This document shows positions 38,639-50,146 of a DNA stretch of 64,000 nucleotides, piece after piece. Made by a program: the position numbers and the translations under genes. Source of the DNA: Gigaspora margarita (lineage: Eukaryota > Glomeromycota > Glomeromycetes > Diversisporales > Gigasporaceae); NCBI GenBank assembly GCA_009809945.1, contig WTPW01000011.1:698312-762311 (forward strand). Direction: 5' to 3'. Positions within the stretch are counted from its first letter, which is position 1; each line of letters opens with the position of its first letter. Below the pieces are notes generated by a model, which had not been told where the DNA came from, searched no databases, and saw only the letters and a list, made by a program, of their open reading frames with translations.

Positions 38639-41600
38639 GTAATTTCAGCTAAAAACTCACTATAAATACAGATGATACCATTGCTACGTCAAAAACTATT
38701 TACAAAATGGAATAATATACTAACAGATAGCTGCCAAAAAAAAAAATGACACCAATATAAAACCAGTTAGAAAAGCAATAGCCTACAATGACTCTAAGTG
38801 ATAGCACCAACATATGGCAACTCCAAGAGGTAGTACAAAAAACACTCTGATAACACTAGAAAACAACAATAGCAACGACAATTTACAATTTAATGATATG
38901 ACTAAAAAAAACATTCAGCAAAAGTACTGAATACAACTCCACCAACCAATGATGCAACTGTAAAAAGACCCTACTCAACACTTACAGAGATACTAATGAT
39001 CTAGCACTAGCAAAGGTAAAATACAAAAATGTAATAAAAACTATAACACTAATTATGATAGCACCAAGGCAACACTGATGACAATACTAACTGTGACAGC
39101 AATAGCGAAGCAAAATGATAAAAGAAAAAAAGATAAACTGGTTAATAAAATACAAAAATGAAAGAAAGCAATACAAAAAAAAATTTGATGCTTATCTGCA
39201 GATCCTGTAGTATTTATATATTGATTTGTTGAGTGATTTAGTATTAATTAAAAAATTACTCTCATATTTTAGTGATTTAAATGCAAGCTAAGAAAAGTTT
39301 ACTATATACAAGGTTCCTCAAACAGTAAATCTACCATGAATTAGACCTAGAACATTATATATGTGTCATCAAAAAAAACCTAACTTAGGTCTTGGTTTTC
39401 TAAAAATTATATAACTAAGCAATTAAGTGAAGGTTTCAAAAACCAAAATGAGAAGCTTCATGAGCAAATAACTACACTTAAAAATGAATTAAAGAATCTG
39501 AGTAGAACCTCTTCAAATGGACCCAGACATACTATCGCTAAAGTAAATTAAAAATTGGAGTAGAACTTCAAAATACAGAATTAGATTAATTGCAAAAAGA
39601 CAATACTTTTGTTATAAATTCGATTTGTGTTTTAAGTATTTTGAAATGGTAAAATGCATTAGACTCGCATTTTGTATTTGCGCCTTTATAGTAGTAAACA
39701 ATGGACAGAATAGCTATAGAAATATGAAATTAGAAATATCAAATAATAAAATAGAATAATCTACATAATATCAACATCTTCATTATCTTTTCTTATCCTG
39801 CATATACTTTATTACCTATCGAAGCTAATCATTTTTGAAAGCTTTTACTCTGGCATGGCACATCTTCTGATCTAATTTTCAAGCCAAAAATTTTTGAACT
39901 AAAGAATTATCAAGTGACTAAAGACAAAATGGTTGCCTATCTTTAGAGGTGTCGTAGTTTATAAAGAAATATTAGTTTCTTATATTTTTATATTGTTAGA
40001 TTCATAGAAACTTTAGCTATAATTTTGTTTTAAAGAATGTTGTATGCTATAACTGGGCTTAGGCAAAACCTTTAAAATGTAATTTTGTTATTTTAGGATC
40101 CCAGACATCTAGTATAGAGGTCATACTTGAATTTTTAGCAAAAACATTTAAAATTTGAGATGCAAAAAACAGTTTTGCCAATTATATTGTCATCCAGTAG
40201 TCCAATTTGAATGAACTTTTTTTAAAAATAAAGCTCTCAGTGAGGCGCATCTAACAAAAAAGTTTATTCAATTATGATCACTGAATTAAAAGTTATTAAA
40301 GTAAATAAATTTTGACATTTTTAGCAAATTAGATCAAAATTGCCGAATCCAGTTATGACCTATATAAGAGATGTCTGGGGTCATGTCATTTTGTATAACT
40401 TTTGAAAAGCATAGTATAAAATTTTTGATGTGACAAATCATGTGACTAATATAGCAATAGTGTATTATTTCTATAGTAAGAAGTAACTGAAAATTTACCT
40501 GCTATGTGCATATCTATGAATCTTACTCACCTAAAAACATTCATAGTGCTACTCTTCCACCTATAAATCTCTATTTGCCACTTTTCTATTTGTAAAAGAT
40601 CTATCTACCCACTCTTCTATTTGTAAAAGTCTATTTTTACCCATTATCTACCCAACTAACCTTCATCCACTTATAACAACCTATCTATGCAGAAAAAAAC
40701 AACAAAAAAACAAATAAATAAAATAAATAAATAAATAAATAAATAAATAACAAAATATTATATAATTTAAAAAAATAAAAATAAATAAAAAACTGAAAAA
40801 AAATTAAATAAAACAAAAAAAAAATATTGAATAAAAAAAGATAAATAAAAAAAAATTAAAATAAAGAATAAAAAAAAGAACACTTCTTAAAATAAAAAAA
40901 ATAAATGCTTAAATAAAAAAGTAAATTCTTAAAACAAAAATAAAAGTTAATAAAAAAGAGTTTTACTAAAATGCACCTATGGTGTTTTACACCATATTAC
41001 ACAAAATTATTAGAATAGCCAATCAAAATTTACGATCAGATGTAATATAAAATTTTGTTTTTTTGTTTATTTTTTTAAAAAAATATTCATATCTCAAAAT
41101 TTTGCTTATAAAACCAACTTTGGGGCTCTAATAAAAAAATTTTTTACTAAATTTTGTATATACTAATGCTCTGATAAAATCTCAAGCCTCACCCTAACTC
41201 TAAAACAATCAAATTTATTTTTTGTTTTATAAAAATTTATTTTTTTGTTTTTGTTACATGGATTTGCAAATCTAATATACCTATGGTAGTAAAACATCAT
41301 AAGTGTTTTATAATATTGATAAAAAAATGTTTAAATTAAAAAAGAATTTTAATAATAAAAAAAAAGATAAATAAAAAAAAGTTTAAAATAAAAAAATAAA
41401 AAAACATTTAAAAACAAATAAAAAAAAATAAATAACTAAAAATAATTAAAATAAAATAATAATAATAATAATAATAATAATTTTTTTATAACATTTTGGC
41501 AGTCTTGCCACTACTTTATTTAACTTTTTGTAATTATTAAAATATACTATTTTATCTTACAAAGTTTTGCCATTTTTATGGCACTAATACTAAAGTGTAA

Positions 41601-41814
41601 CCCACTCAGTGTTTTAGAGATACCTAAGTCTGATCTGCATATGTAATTTATTGTAATTGCAGATTTTTAATAAAAATACAAGTTTAATTTACAATTTACA
41701 CATATTACTATAATTCAAATTCTGGAATACAGTAGCTTTTCTGAAAAAATAAAACTTTGCTAAAAGTTAGCATTGTTTATTACTTTAGTTCACTCTTGAA
41801 AATTTTTTCTTATT

Positions 41815-41932
41815 ATCTGTATGATTTGACGAATACATGAATATAGCAAGATAATAGCAATAGCATGTGGCCAAAGGCCTTGTGTGTTGCTATTTACTGT
41901 TGATGTCCATAATTTGTATATCATGCCAAATA
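41815..41932. mobile_element. Divergent copy of the 6595-6721 MITE, opposite orientation
   Basis: Read on the minus strand it keeps the block order of the first copy: GGCATGAT, ATGGACATC, ACAGTA, GGCCTTTGGCCAC, TGCTATTATCTTGC, CATGTAT and GTCAAATCAT. The terminal arms are now imperfect. It lies in the CpG-poor island, and the CGG beside the arm of the first copy reads CGA or TGG-like here. Confidence 0.75.
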
Positions 41933-42274
41933 AATACTGTTATTCTCACTTTAATTGGACATAAAATGTGCATATTTACATGTATACAAGACTAGCTAAT
42001 CGTATAAAGAGCACAGCCATCATTTTATATTATTAATTAAATTTAAAAAAAATAATATAGGAAGTAGAACAGGATACCGCTTCTTTTTTATATATGCTCA
42101 TTAACATATAGCAATATCAGGCTATAAATAAGAATAATTCCAGTTATTTTTGTATTCTTGATTTTTCATGTTTCAATTTTCACGAATTGATTATTAATTC
42201 AAAGATCGATTACAAATATATGACGAATTATGATATTTATTTAATAAATCCTTAATTGTTTAATACAGGAATTA

Positions 42275-44432
42275 TTAATATTCAGGAGTAAAAAAAGAAG
42301 TAATTGGCATTCGTTTTTTGGACTTCCCATATGCAAACCTGTAGTTGTTATTTAACTTATGCAAAAATTCCAGTTTAGCTAGCTTGAGATTAAATTCTGA
42401 ATTGGTCTGCTCTTCATATCATAAAATAGTTTGTATTGCAATATATACCTCTTTAGCTATAACAAGAGGAGGAGGAGGCTCTTCATCATTATCACTTCTT
42501 CTTCTCATTCATTTTTTTTTAGCTTGAACTATAGTAACTATTTCTTTATCATCGAGTATCCCTTTCATCGCAATAGTCTTATCAACTATTTGAATATTCT
42601 TTCTATAGTCTGGGCTATATTAGAAGATTTGGGATCATCACTTGATGACAAATCTACAATAATTTCTGCAACCTCATTATCTAAAAAATTACTTTCAGAT
42701 TCTTGATTTGTAATTTCCATCTCTATCTCACTTATATCTGAAAGAATTCCTGTCTTTCTCCAGCAATTTTGAATAGTTACATCAGTTACATCACACTATG
42801 ACTGCTTTCTTTACACTTAGTTTATTTCTGTAGATAAAAAAGTTGAATTAATAAAATAAATTAAACAAATAAAAGTTATAAAATATAATTTACTTTTCCA
42901 AATTAATATTTGACTCAAATTGATTAAGAATATATCTGCAATAGCAGTTTTTGTACTTAGATTTGAATGACCTAATAAAGCCAGCATCTAGTGGTTGTAG
43001 ATGCACAGTCATATTAGGTGGACGATAATGCAGTTTAATATTTGTGAGCTTGAATTTGTCAGAAGTATTATTTTGTTCTTTATGCAATTTCTTATTGGTT
43101 CTTTTATATGTAATTGTTTGTAGTCTTCCATGCAGTCTTCCATGAGTTTTTTCGTGAGTACTTCTGTGAGTATTTCCACGAGTACTTCTACTAGTACTTC
43201 TACTAGTACTTCTACAAGTACTTCTGTGAGTACTTTTGTGAGTACTTCCATGAGTACTTTTGCTAGTTCTTCCATGAGTTCTTCAGTGAATTCTTCCACG
43301 AGACTGAGAATTAGACTGACCATCTTCATTACCTCCAGAATTAGAAATTTTATCATTTTCACTATTCTCAGAAATAAACTTTTCATCATTTTCATACTCA
43401 GAACCTAATTTATTGTCTTCAGATCTTTGATTTCTATTGTCATTGATATTATCAGAAGAAGTGGGCACTTCTGGTGCACTATGAGATCTAGCATTATCAA
43501 AACTTTTTTGTTTTGAATACGGAAGCCTTTATCATAAAATGTTAACTACTTTTTCCAAATATCAGACTTTATCCATGCACGTTCATTGTCTACATAACTG
43601 GAAGTTGTGATCTGTCTATTCTGTTAAAAGACTGTAGTTTTCTTGATTTACCAATAACCAACAGTTGGAGTTTGTGCGATACAGTTGCGTTTGTAGCTAA
43701 CAACACAGTAAGTCATAATTTGTTCTAAACAGTAATACAGCAATATATATTTTAATTACCAATTTATTAAATAGAAAAGTAAAAGATTAATTTCTTACCA
43801 TTTTTTTTGCCAGCAACTGCTTGCTGTGCCAACATCTAATTTGGTAACATCTGATAAAATAACCCGGTTTCATTAGCATTATATATGTTCTCAGGCTCAT
43901 ATTGGAAAAAAAGTTGTCTCAGCTTAATTCTCTTATCTGCTAAAGTCTCCAAAGGTGCATTCACAGCCTCACTATTAAATCTGTATCGACATAAAGAATT
44001 TCACTTCTTGAAGTTTGAGACCCATCCATTTGAGAACTTAAGATCATTTTCAGGAATACCAAGACGATTACCAAATTCATGACCTTTTAATTTTACCAAC
44101 TCATCTAAAAGAACCATACCAGCAGAGGAAACTTGATTTACCCAAATTGTTATTGCTGTCTCAAGCAAGAGATACTTTGGTAGTTTATTTTTACACTGAT
44201 TTTGTATTATGGCACTTTCATCAAGGTAAGGATATTGTTCACTTTTTTGTAAAGTTTTGGTAATAGTTGATCTATCAAGTTTTAGCATAGGATACTTGCT
44301 CATAAATACATTCACAATGTCCTGATGCCTAGCTGCTGGGCTTGCTTTAGCATATTTGCATATTTCCTTACGCTGGGCATTGCTTAGTCTGCTATGTGTC
44401 TTTTTGACTGCATAATCAGGAGCATAATTTGG
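42275..44432 (-). pseudogene. Tigger/pogo transposase remnant (CENP-B HTH + DDE)
   Basis: Minus-strand DNA transposase, broken. N-terminal CENP-B-type DNA-binding part: NAQRKEICKYAKASPAARH, then 44315-44001 with FMSKYPMLKLDRSTITKTLQ and GNRLGIPENDLKFSNGWVSNF. Catalytic part: PENIYNANETGLFY near 43880, where the usual catalytic Asp of (D)ETGL is Asn; then a TAG, a plausible intron, and NERAWIKSDIWKK. FDNARSHS (second catalytic Asp retained) follows, then a Ser/Asn/Asp-rich stretch, a 12-bp minisatellite, and HYRPPNMTVHLQPLDAGFIRSFK (43087-42890). The tail (TIQNCWRKTGIL) ends at TAA 42277-42275. Such enzymes cut and paste DNA at TA sites. With several stops, a mutated first acid and an expanded repeat in the middle, this copy is dead. 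Confidence 0.88.
43125..43310. repeat. 12-bp minisatellite within the Tigger remnant
   Basis: About 14 imperfect copies of GAGTACTTCTAC (variants GAGTACTTCTGT, TAGTACTTCTAC, GAGTTCTTCCAT). Read on the minus strand each unit encodes a four-residue Leu-Val-Glu-Val-like repeat in frame. It separates the second and third catalytic regions of the transposase. Confidence 0.88.
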
Positions 44433-45229
44433 AAAGAAAGGTGTGTATGTTTAAGACTCTATATAAAGGTTTTAAAAGAAAAAAGTAGCCCAGCAGACAA
44501 TGCATAAATCAAAAGAAAAAGTGTGTGCATTATGTGCATATATACGATACAGTATTAAAAAAATTATAAAAAAAAACTTTTTCATGAGGCAAAAAAGCAT
44601 AAATGTACGTGCATCATGAAAAGAAAAAAAAGCATAATTTGGAAGGGAAGGTGCATGTGTGTATATACAAGATACTTTATAAACATTCAGTACCCGAGTT
44701 CACGAGGCAAGGTATAATTAGAAGAAAAAGTGTGTGTCATATGTATGTATAAGGTCTTAGAGAAAGAAAAAATTTTTATAAAAAATAAACATAGTTCATA
44801 AGGTGATATAATCTGGAAGAAAAGAAGTGTGTGCACAAGATATTATATGTACAAGAAAAAAAAAATCAAAACTAAGATTTTTGATCAAGAAGTTAAGCAA
44901 GTCCAGGTCGGGTAAGAATATAAGCTATTTTTTAACTAATTTTCAGTAGGACCACACTTTTATATGCACCAATATCCAAAGCTCTTTGTAAAATGTAGCT
45001 ACAAGCAGAAATACGAAGCATGTGCATTGTATAACCAGTATTGATATAGTAAGTATTTTCATAGATTATAGTTAAACTCCTCCTGGTGTGACTTTGAACT
45101 ACAAGAAAGGCAAAGTGTGTACTTAGAACTCATGCAACGAAAAATACTGTAGAATAGGTATATATGTACATATATATGTACATAGATTTAGTTTATTCTA
45201 ATTTTTTGCTTATATAATTTGTGATTATA
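44433..45229. other. Non-coding 5' side of the Tigger remnant
   Basis: Short related phrases (AAAGTGTGTGCATTATGTGCATAT, AAGGTGCATGTGTGTATAT, GAAGTGTGTGCACAAGATA) recur about every 100 bp from 44455 to 44850, a degenerate repeat. No gene. Confidence 0.45.
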
Positions 45230-45404
45230 TCGAAGTAAATTTATTATATACTTAATAATCATCATAATACGAAATCCAGTAACTGTGATTATATCGTGTT
45301 TGTGACTATATAGAGAGTAAAGTAATATAAAATTAATTGGTAAAATAAACCCATGACTATATCGAGTTTGTGACTATATCGAGTGTGACTATATCGAGGT
45401 GCGA
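45230..45404. mobile_element. Terminal and subterminal repeats of the Tigger element
   Basis: On the minus strand the end reads CAGTCGCACCTCGATATAGT, followed by repeated TCACA.ACTCGATATAGTC units. It is the CAGT..-type terminus of pogo/Tigger elements. TA follows directly at 45405-45406, as expected for a TA target. The partner terminus on the other side of the transposase (below 42275) was not found, so the element is probably truncated there. Confidence 0.7.
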
Positions 45405-45450
45405 CTGTAGTAACTATGCAAAGTTTTTATAAAGACAATGATATAATTAG

Positions 45451-45976
45451 GAGATAATCCATGAAAGATTGGCACTATTTTTATATTAGATTTTGGGGCA
45501 AATTACTATGATCTTTTATTATATGCTGAAATCTGTAGCTGCTCTAATGATAAATGATTTTTTATTAAGTTAACAGCTCAAGTCGATTAATTGAAAGTTG
45601 TAGAGCTCACTGAGACGCATCTAATGGTGGTTAGATCATTCAAATCGGCCCAATGTACGCTTAGATATCAATAAAAAACGATTGGCTGACTATATAAAAT
45701 TTTATGTAAACAAACTAGAAATTTTATATAGTCGGGCAATCATTTTTTAGTGATATCTTAACGCACACTAGGCCGATTTGAATGATCTAACAGCTATTAG
45801 ATGCGTCTCAGTGAGCTCTACAACTTTCAATTAATCAACTTGAGCTGTTAACTTAATAAAAAATTATTTATCATTGGAACAGCTACAGATTTCAGTTTTA
45901 TATTAAAAGTTTATATCTCCAAAATTTACTATTGTCCCAATATGGTAATAGTGCTGATCTTTCACGGATTATCACT
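45451..45976. repeat. 526-bp foldback with about 240-bp arms
   Basis: GATAATCCATGAAAGAT at the left is inverse to ATCTTTCACGGATTATC at the right. The arms stay alignable to the centre near 45710, including GTAGAGCTCACTGAGACGCA / TGCGTCTCAGTGAGCTCTAC and AAATTTTATATAGTC / GACTATATAAAATTT. Small differences between arms show it is not very recent. Non-coding. Confidence 0.88.
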
Positions 45977-46029
45977 TAATGTTTTTATAATTTTTTTTTA
46001 CAAAAATATTAAGGTTTCTTAATAATTTA

Positions 46030-46422
46030 AGGGTAGAGTGTATGCTGATCATTTCAATAATAGTAAAATTGTCATATTATGTAGCACAGTATACAAAAAC
46101 TTGCTACTTTGGTTAAATAAAAATGCACTTTGTTTACATCATAAAAAAATATATTTATGGTATTTTTGATGTCTGAATTTTTATTTCAAAGCAAAAAATT
46201 TAATATTTTATATTTAATTTTTTAAAAAAAATATGTCAAGAAGTTAGCGATAGTTGCGACAGAAAAATTTTTTTGCGATGGAAAAACAAGTTTAAAACCA
46301 GTTTTTGATAGTAAATAAAAAATCTAGAATATTCGATAACATATTATATTAGATATTTTGTGCTACCAAAGATCATAAACAATAAGTTTCATAGTAAAAA
46401 TGACGTTATTACACTCTACCCT
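46030..46422. mobile_element. 393-bp MITE (AGGGTAGAGTGTA ends, TA duplication)
   Basis: The terminal inverted repeats AGGGTAGAGTGTA and TACACTCTACCCT are perfect and flanked by TA at 46028-46029 and 46423-46424. Non-coding interior. Tc1/mariner/pogo-like by its TA duplication. Confidence 0.87.
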
Positions 46423-46709
46423 TAAGCTTTATTATTGATTTTGTTCTTGTTTAAAATTTTTATGTTATATTAGATATTATAAGTTTTAAATTAATTCATA
46501 TAACCTTTAAATTTTATTATTTGTTATTAAGTATATTTTTTATTATAATTTCTTTTTATAATATATCAAATATAGCAAACAAATAAATAATAATATCTAA
46601 ACTTTGAATTATATAAATATAAAGTAGATTTGTCTTTGTCCAAATATTTTGCTTGGCCAATATTTTGTATCTCCAATGAACTTTGAATATTTTATAAATT
46701 ATTTAACTA

Positions 46710-47106
46710 TGGTGCTGGAACCTATACTAGACAATAAAATAGGGTAACTTTGAAATGCATCATCTTTTTATAGAGACAATATTTTTAAAAGCTATTTGGC
46801 AAACTTGTAGAGCTTATCATAGCGAACAAAGTTACTGGTCAGATTTTTAAAATGTTGCCTTTATAAAAAGTTATAGTACTTTAAAGTTAATTAAAATTGA
46901 AACACATAGTAATTACATATAAAACAATAGTAATCTTTAAAATCATCAACTTTTTATACAGGAGGTTTTCAAAAAAAATATTTGGCATAGTTATAGAACT
47001 AATATTCTTTTATAAAGTTACTGGTCAGTTTTTTAAAAAACTTCTTGTACGAAAAACTATAGCAATTTAAAAATTGAAACATGTTGAGTATAGGCTTCCA
47101 GCACCA
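46710..47106. mobile_element. 397-bp Tc1/mariner-like MITE, copy 2
   Basis: Near-identical to 17128-17527 in the same orientation. Ends TGGTGCTGG and CCAGCACCA, with TA at 46708-46709 and 47107-47108. It differs from copy 1 by a handful of substitutions and 1-2-base indels. Confidence 0.93.
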
Positions 47107-47108
47107 TA

Positions 47109-47978
47109 ATTTTTTTAATGCACTATACATTTGAAATCCAATATAGTATATTTTACTTATGATGTCTATTTATAACTACTAATTATATAAAGAAATAAAT
47201 CAAAAATATAATCATTAGAGGTAAAGGATCTATATATTCATTTTTAAATTTTTTAATTAATATTATTAATTTTTTTTTATGTTGAAAATGGCTCTAATAT
47301 TATTTTAAGAAATTTTAAAGTCCAATTTTTTTTTTAAAACAAGGAGCATTGTATATATTTTATACCTATTCAAAAGCACTTTTAATATTTTATATATTCT
47401 GTTAGCTTTGTATTATTATATGATCTATTGCTCTTTATATTATTCAAGTTATTATTTAAATTGTTACTTATATTATTATTGTCTATTAGATCTATTATAT
47501 ATTTTGTATAATTTTTTGTATCTTTTGAATAATTGTTAACTATTATTATAGTTGCCAACAAAAAATTAGTATACATATTATCTTTAAATACATATTAAGC
47601 TCTGCTATTATTCATTTTGCTATTTTTATAAAGAATCTTATTTTTTATTAACTGATATAAAGTTATAGCAATTTTTTTCTAAGATGCAATAAATTTTTTA
47701 ATTGTTTTTCATAGTTTACTTGTCCAACAAATACAATATTTAGGTAATTAAACAATTAGTGCATAGATAAAAAAACAAAATATTTGTAAATGAAGTTGAG
47801 TTTCGAGTAAATATAATTAAATGGCCTTTCAACTTGTAAAAAGTGTGTTTTTGATTAGTAAATTGAAATTAAGTTTATGTATAAATAACCTGTAGATATT
47901 ACTAGTTATTCTGGGATTATTAATATTTAAGACATAATATTATTAATCCAATCCATATATTTACTAGAGAGAGGTGGT
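47109..47978. other. Gene-free AT-rich stretch
   Basis: No gene or defined element. The minus-strand frame at 47382-47576 is low-complexity (Asn/Ile/Tyr-rich) and follows from AT composition. The CpG-poor island ends here. Confidence 0.45.
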
Positions 47979-47986
47979 GTTTTGCC

Positions 47987-48676
47987 TAGAGGTCCGAACT
48001 GGATGCAATTTCTTCACCCGGGTCACCCGTGTGAATTGAAATCAGGTGACCCAGATGAAAATGGGTTTTATATATGTTATGCGTCATTTATTGATTCCTG
48101 TTAGTTCGGAATCATTTTTGAATTTTCATCGATCAACGAATGATTGTCACTTATTGATAAAGCGAAAATGAAAAGAAAAAACAAGCATTTATTATTTACT
48201 GTTTATTCTTTCGTTTAGAATAATAATCACGATAATATAAATTCGTAAATATCTTCGACAAATACTAGAAATTTGACAAGTCGCATTAAAAATCAGTAAT
48301 TTATCTGTAAGATTATAGAGATAAAGCAAAACTAAATGAAATCATGTACTCAAACTTTGTGAATTTGCAAAATATCCATATCTAATATCGATAAGGTGAA
48401 ACAACAAAATAATTGCCCTGTGAAGGTATGCGTTTTTGTTAAGGCAAATCTTAATAAGTCATATACTCTCAATCAATCTTCAAAGTAAAGTTTCGAGTCA
48501 AATAGCAATAAAATAGGCTTTGATATTAGATGAAACTACATGATTTAATATACAGAACGAATTATTAAAAATGAATTAACATACCAACCGATTTGACCCG
48601 GGTTTCAAATCAGTGATCCGGGTCACCCGTTTTGACCCGGATGACCTGGTTTACTATAACCCGGTTCGGAACTCTA
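47987..48676. mobile_element. 690-bp hAT-like element with ACCCGGGTCACCCG ends
   Basis: Left TAGAGGTCCGAACTGG and right CCGGTTCGGAACTCTA are inverse with a few changes. Next to them lie repeated ACCCGGGTCACCCG/GACCCGG motifs. The flanks GTTTTGCC (47979-47986) and GTTTTGCA (48677-48684) differ only at the last base, a plausible aged 8-bp duplication. Non-coding. Confidence 0.78.
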
Positions 48677-48684
48677 GTTTTGCA

Positions 48685-49913
48685 ACATATAATAATTATT
48701 TGTAACTATAACATATGGGTTCTTTCATAGCAAACTTATGCTTAGAATATATAAAATATATTTTGGTTTTGATGTAAAAACAACCCTATATTTAAGGTCA
48801 AATGGATCACTTTCTGCATTTTTTTTTTTTTTTACCAATCTGTTCCTATCTAATAATATCTTGCAACCACTTCAATCAATATATTTTTTTTACAACAACA
48901 ACAGTCAAATTGTACTCTAAGCAAATCACAGTCAATGCTTTCATAAAATTCAGTCAACACGTTATTTACAATAGCTTTGTCAATTGCCATGGCCAAATCA
49001 TACAGTGTTTTGATAAATTAAAATTATTATCATTTCCAAAAAACCTAAGGGTAGGTTCTTTTTCTTGTACAATTATCTTTTTCAATACGAATATATTGTT
49101 TTCAGCATGTTGCACTTTTAAGCACTTATGATTTTGTTTCTTTCACAATGATGATAGTCTGCACACGTTCTTTTGGTAGCTTGTGATTGCCTATGCTTTA
49201 GATTACAGTCCCTAAAAAGGGGTAATGTCAGCATATATCCAGTTAATTATAATACCGAGAACTTATACTTACATAGTCAGATAAGTATCAAAAAGTAAAA
49301 CATTCTTCTCAACAATTCGCCAAGGTTTCAAAATTTAACGATCATAATAATTTATTGAATAGTTCCCATGACATATTTTTTAGCGAATATATTGAACTTC
49401 AAATATATTACGAGATTGACTACATTTAAAACATTAGATAGCTTAATTACAGATCTTTACATTTTCAACCAAATATTGCTTCAAATGATGGCTACCATAT
49501 TTTCGCGAAATAACGCGCCGAGAAATTTCGGCCTAAATTAAGCTTAATTCGGGCCAACCCTTGAAATAAATGCCATGGTCGTTATCAGTTGATAAATTCA
49601 AAAAATTTTATTGGCACAAACGCAAAAAAAACATGCACCAAAAAAAATTTACATGCGTGTTATATATACGGAGAGCCCCGATATATGGGCAAATTTAAAT
49701 ATATGTGCGCTGCGCCGATCCAATTTATATCACTGGTGAAAATGCTAAACCAAAGCATTGCCTCATAATGACATATTGATTCCAGATATATTATGATATT
49801 AACTACATGCTAAATATTTAATAGTTTAATCACAATTATTCAAACAAAATATCGCCTAACTATGAAACATAATTATCCGCGTAGTTCTGAATTGTTATGA
49901 CACATATGCGGCG
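48685..49913. other. Gene-free stretch with a worn palindromic element
   Basis: No gene. At about 49500-49570 CGAAATAACGCGCC, AAATTTCGGCC and AATTAAGCTTAATTC resemble the palindromic element at 54643-54735. Overlapping plus-strand frames at 48738-49131 have no recognisable motif. Confidence 0.45.
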
Positions 49914-49921
49914 CATGCAAC

Positions 49922-50138
49922 CAGGGTTGGCAATTTTACCGGCCAAACCAAATTTTTTGACTGGCCAAGGCCAATGGCCGGCCAAGGCCATTGGCCAATA
50001 GCCAAACTTTGCTAAAAATTTCTGATTTATATCATATTAGCCAATCATATTACGACCTTTGCTTATATAAATATTTGGCCATTCGGCCAAATAATTTTTT
50101 TTGCCATTGGCCGGCCAAGTGGCCAAGTGACAACACTG
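49922..50138. mobile_element. 217-bp hAT-type MITE rich in GGCCAATGGCC
   Basis: Ends CAGGGTTGGCAA and the inverse-like TTGCC..GTGACAACACTG, flanked by a perfect octamer CATGCAAC (49914-49921 and 50139-50146). Subterminal TTGGCCGGCCA repeats occur in both orientations. A truncated relative lies at 52645-52786. Confidence 0.9.
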
Positions 50139-50146
50139 CATGCAAC

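Larger units (their letters stand above)
36633..42274. other. Long gene-free, AT-rich transposon graveyard
   Basis: No gene recognised. It contains a MITE (38456-38638), a MITE copy (41815-41932), (AAAT)n and A-rich low-complexity DNA at about 40690-40960 and 41335-41480, and CTCAGTGAGGCGCATCTAAC at about 40235, a motif shared with the foldback at 45451-45976. Confidence 0.55.

Noticed and set aside
42345..42706. Plus-strand open frames
   Set aside because: Antisense shadows of the Tigger transposase C-terminus.
43130..43408. Plus-strand Ser/Thr-rich open frame
   Set aside because: Antisense of the 12-bp minisatellite within the minus-strand transposase remnant.
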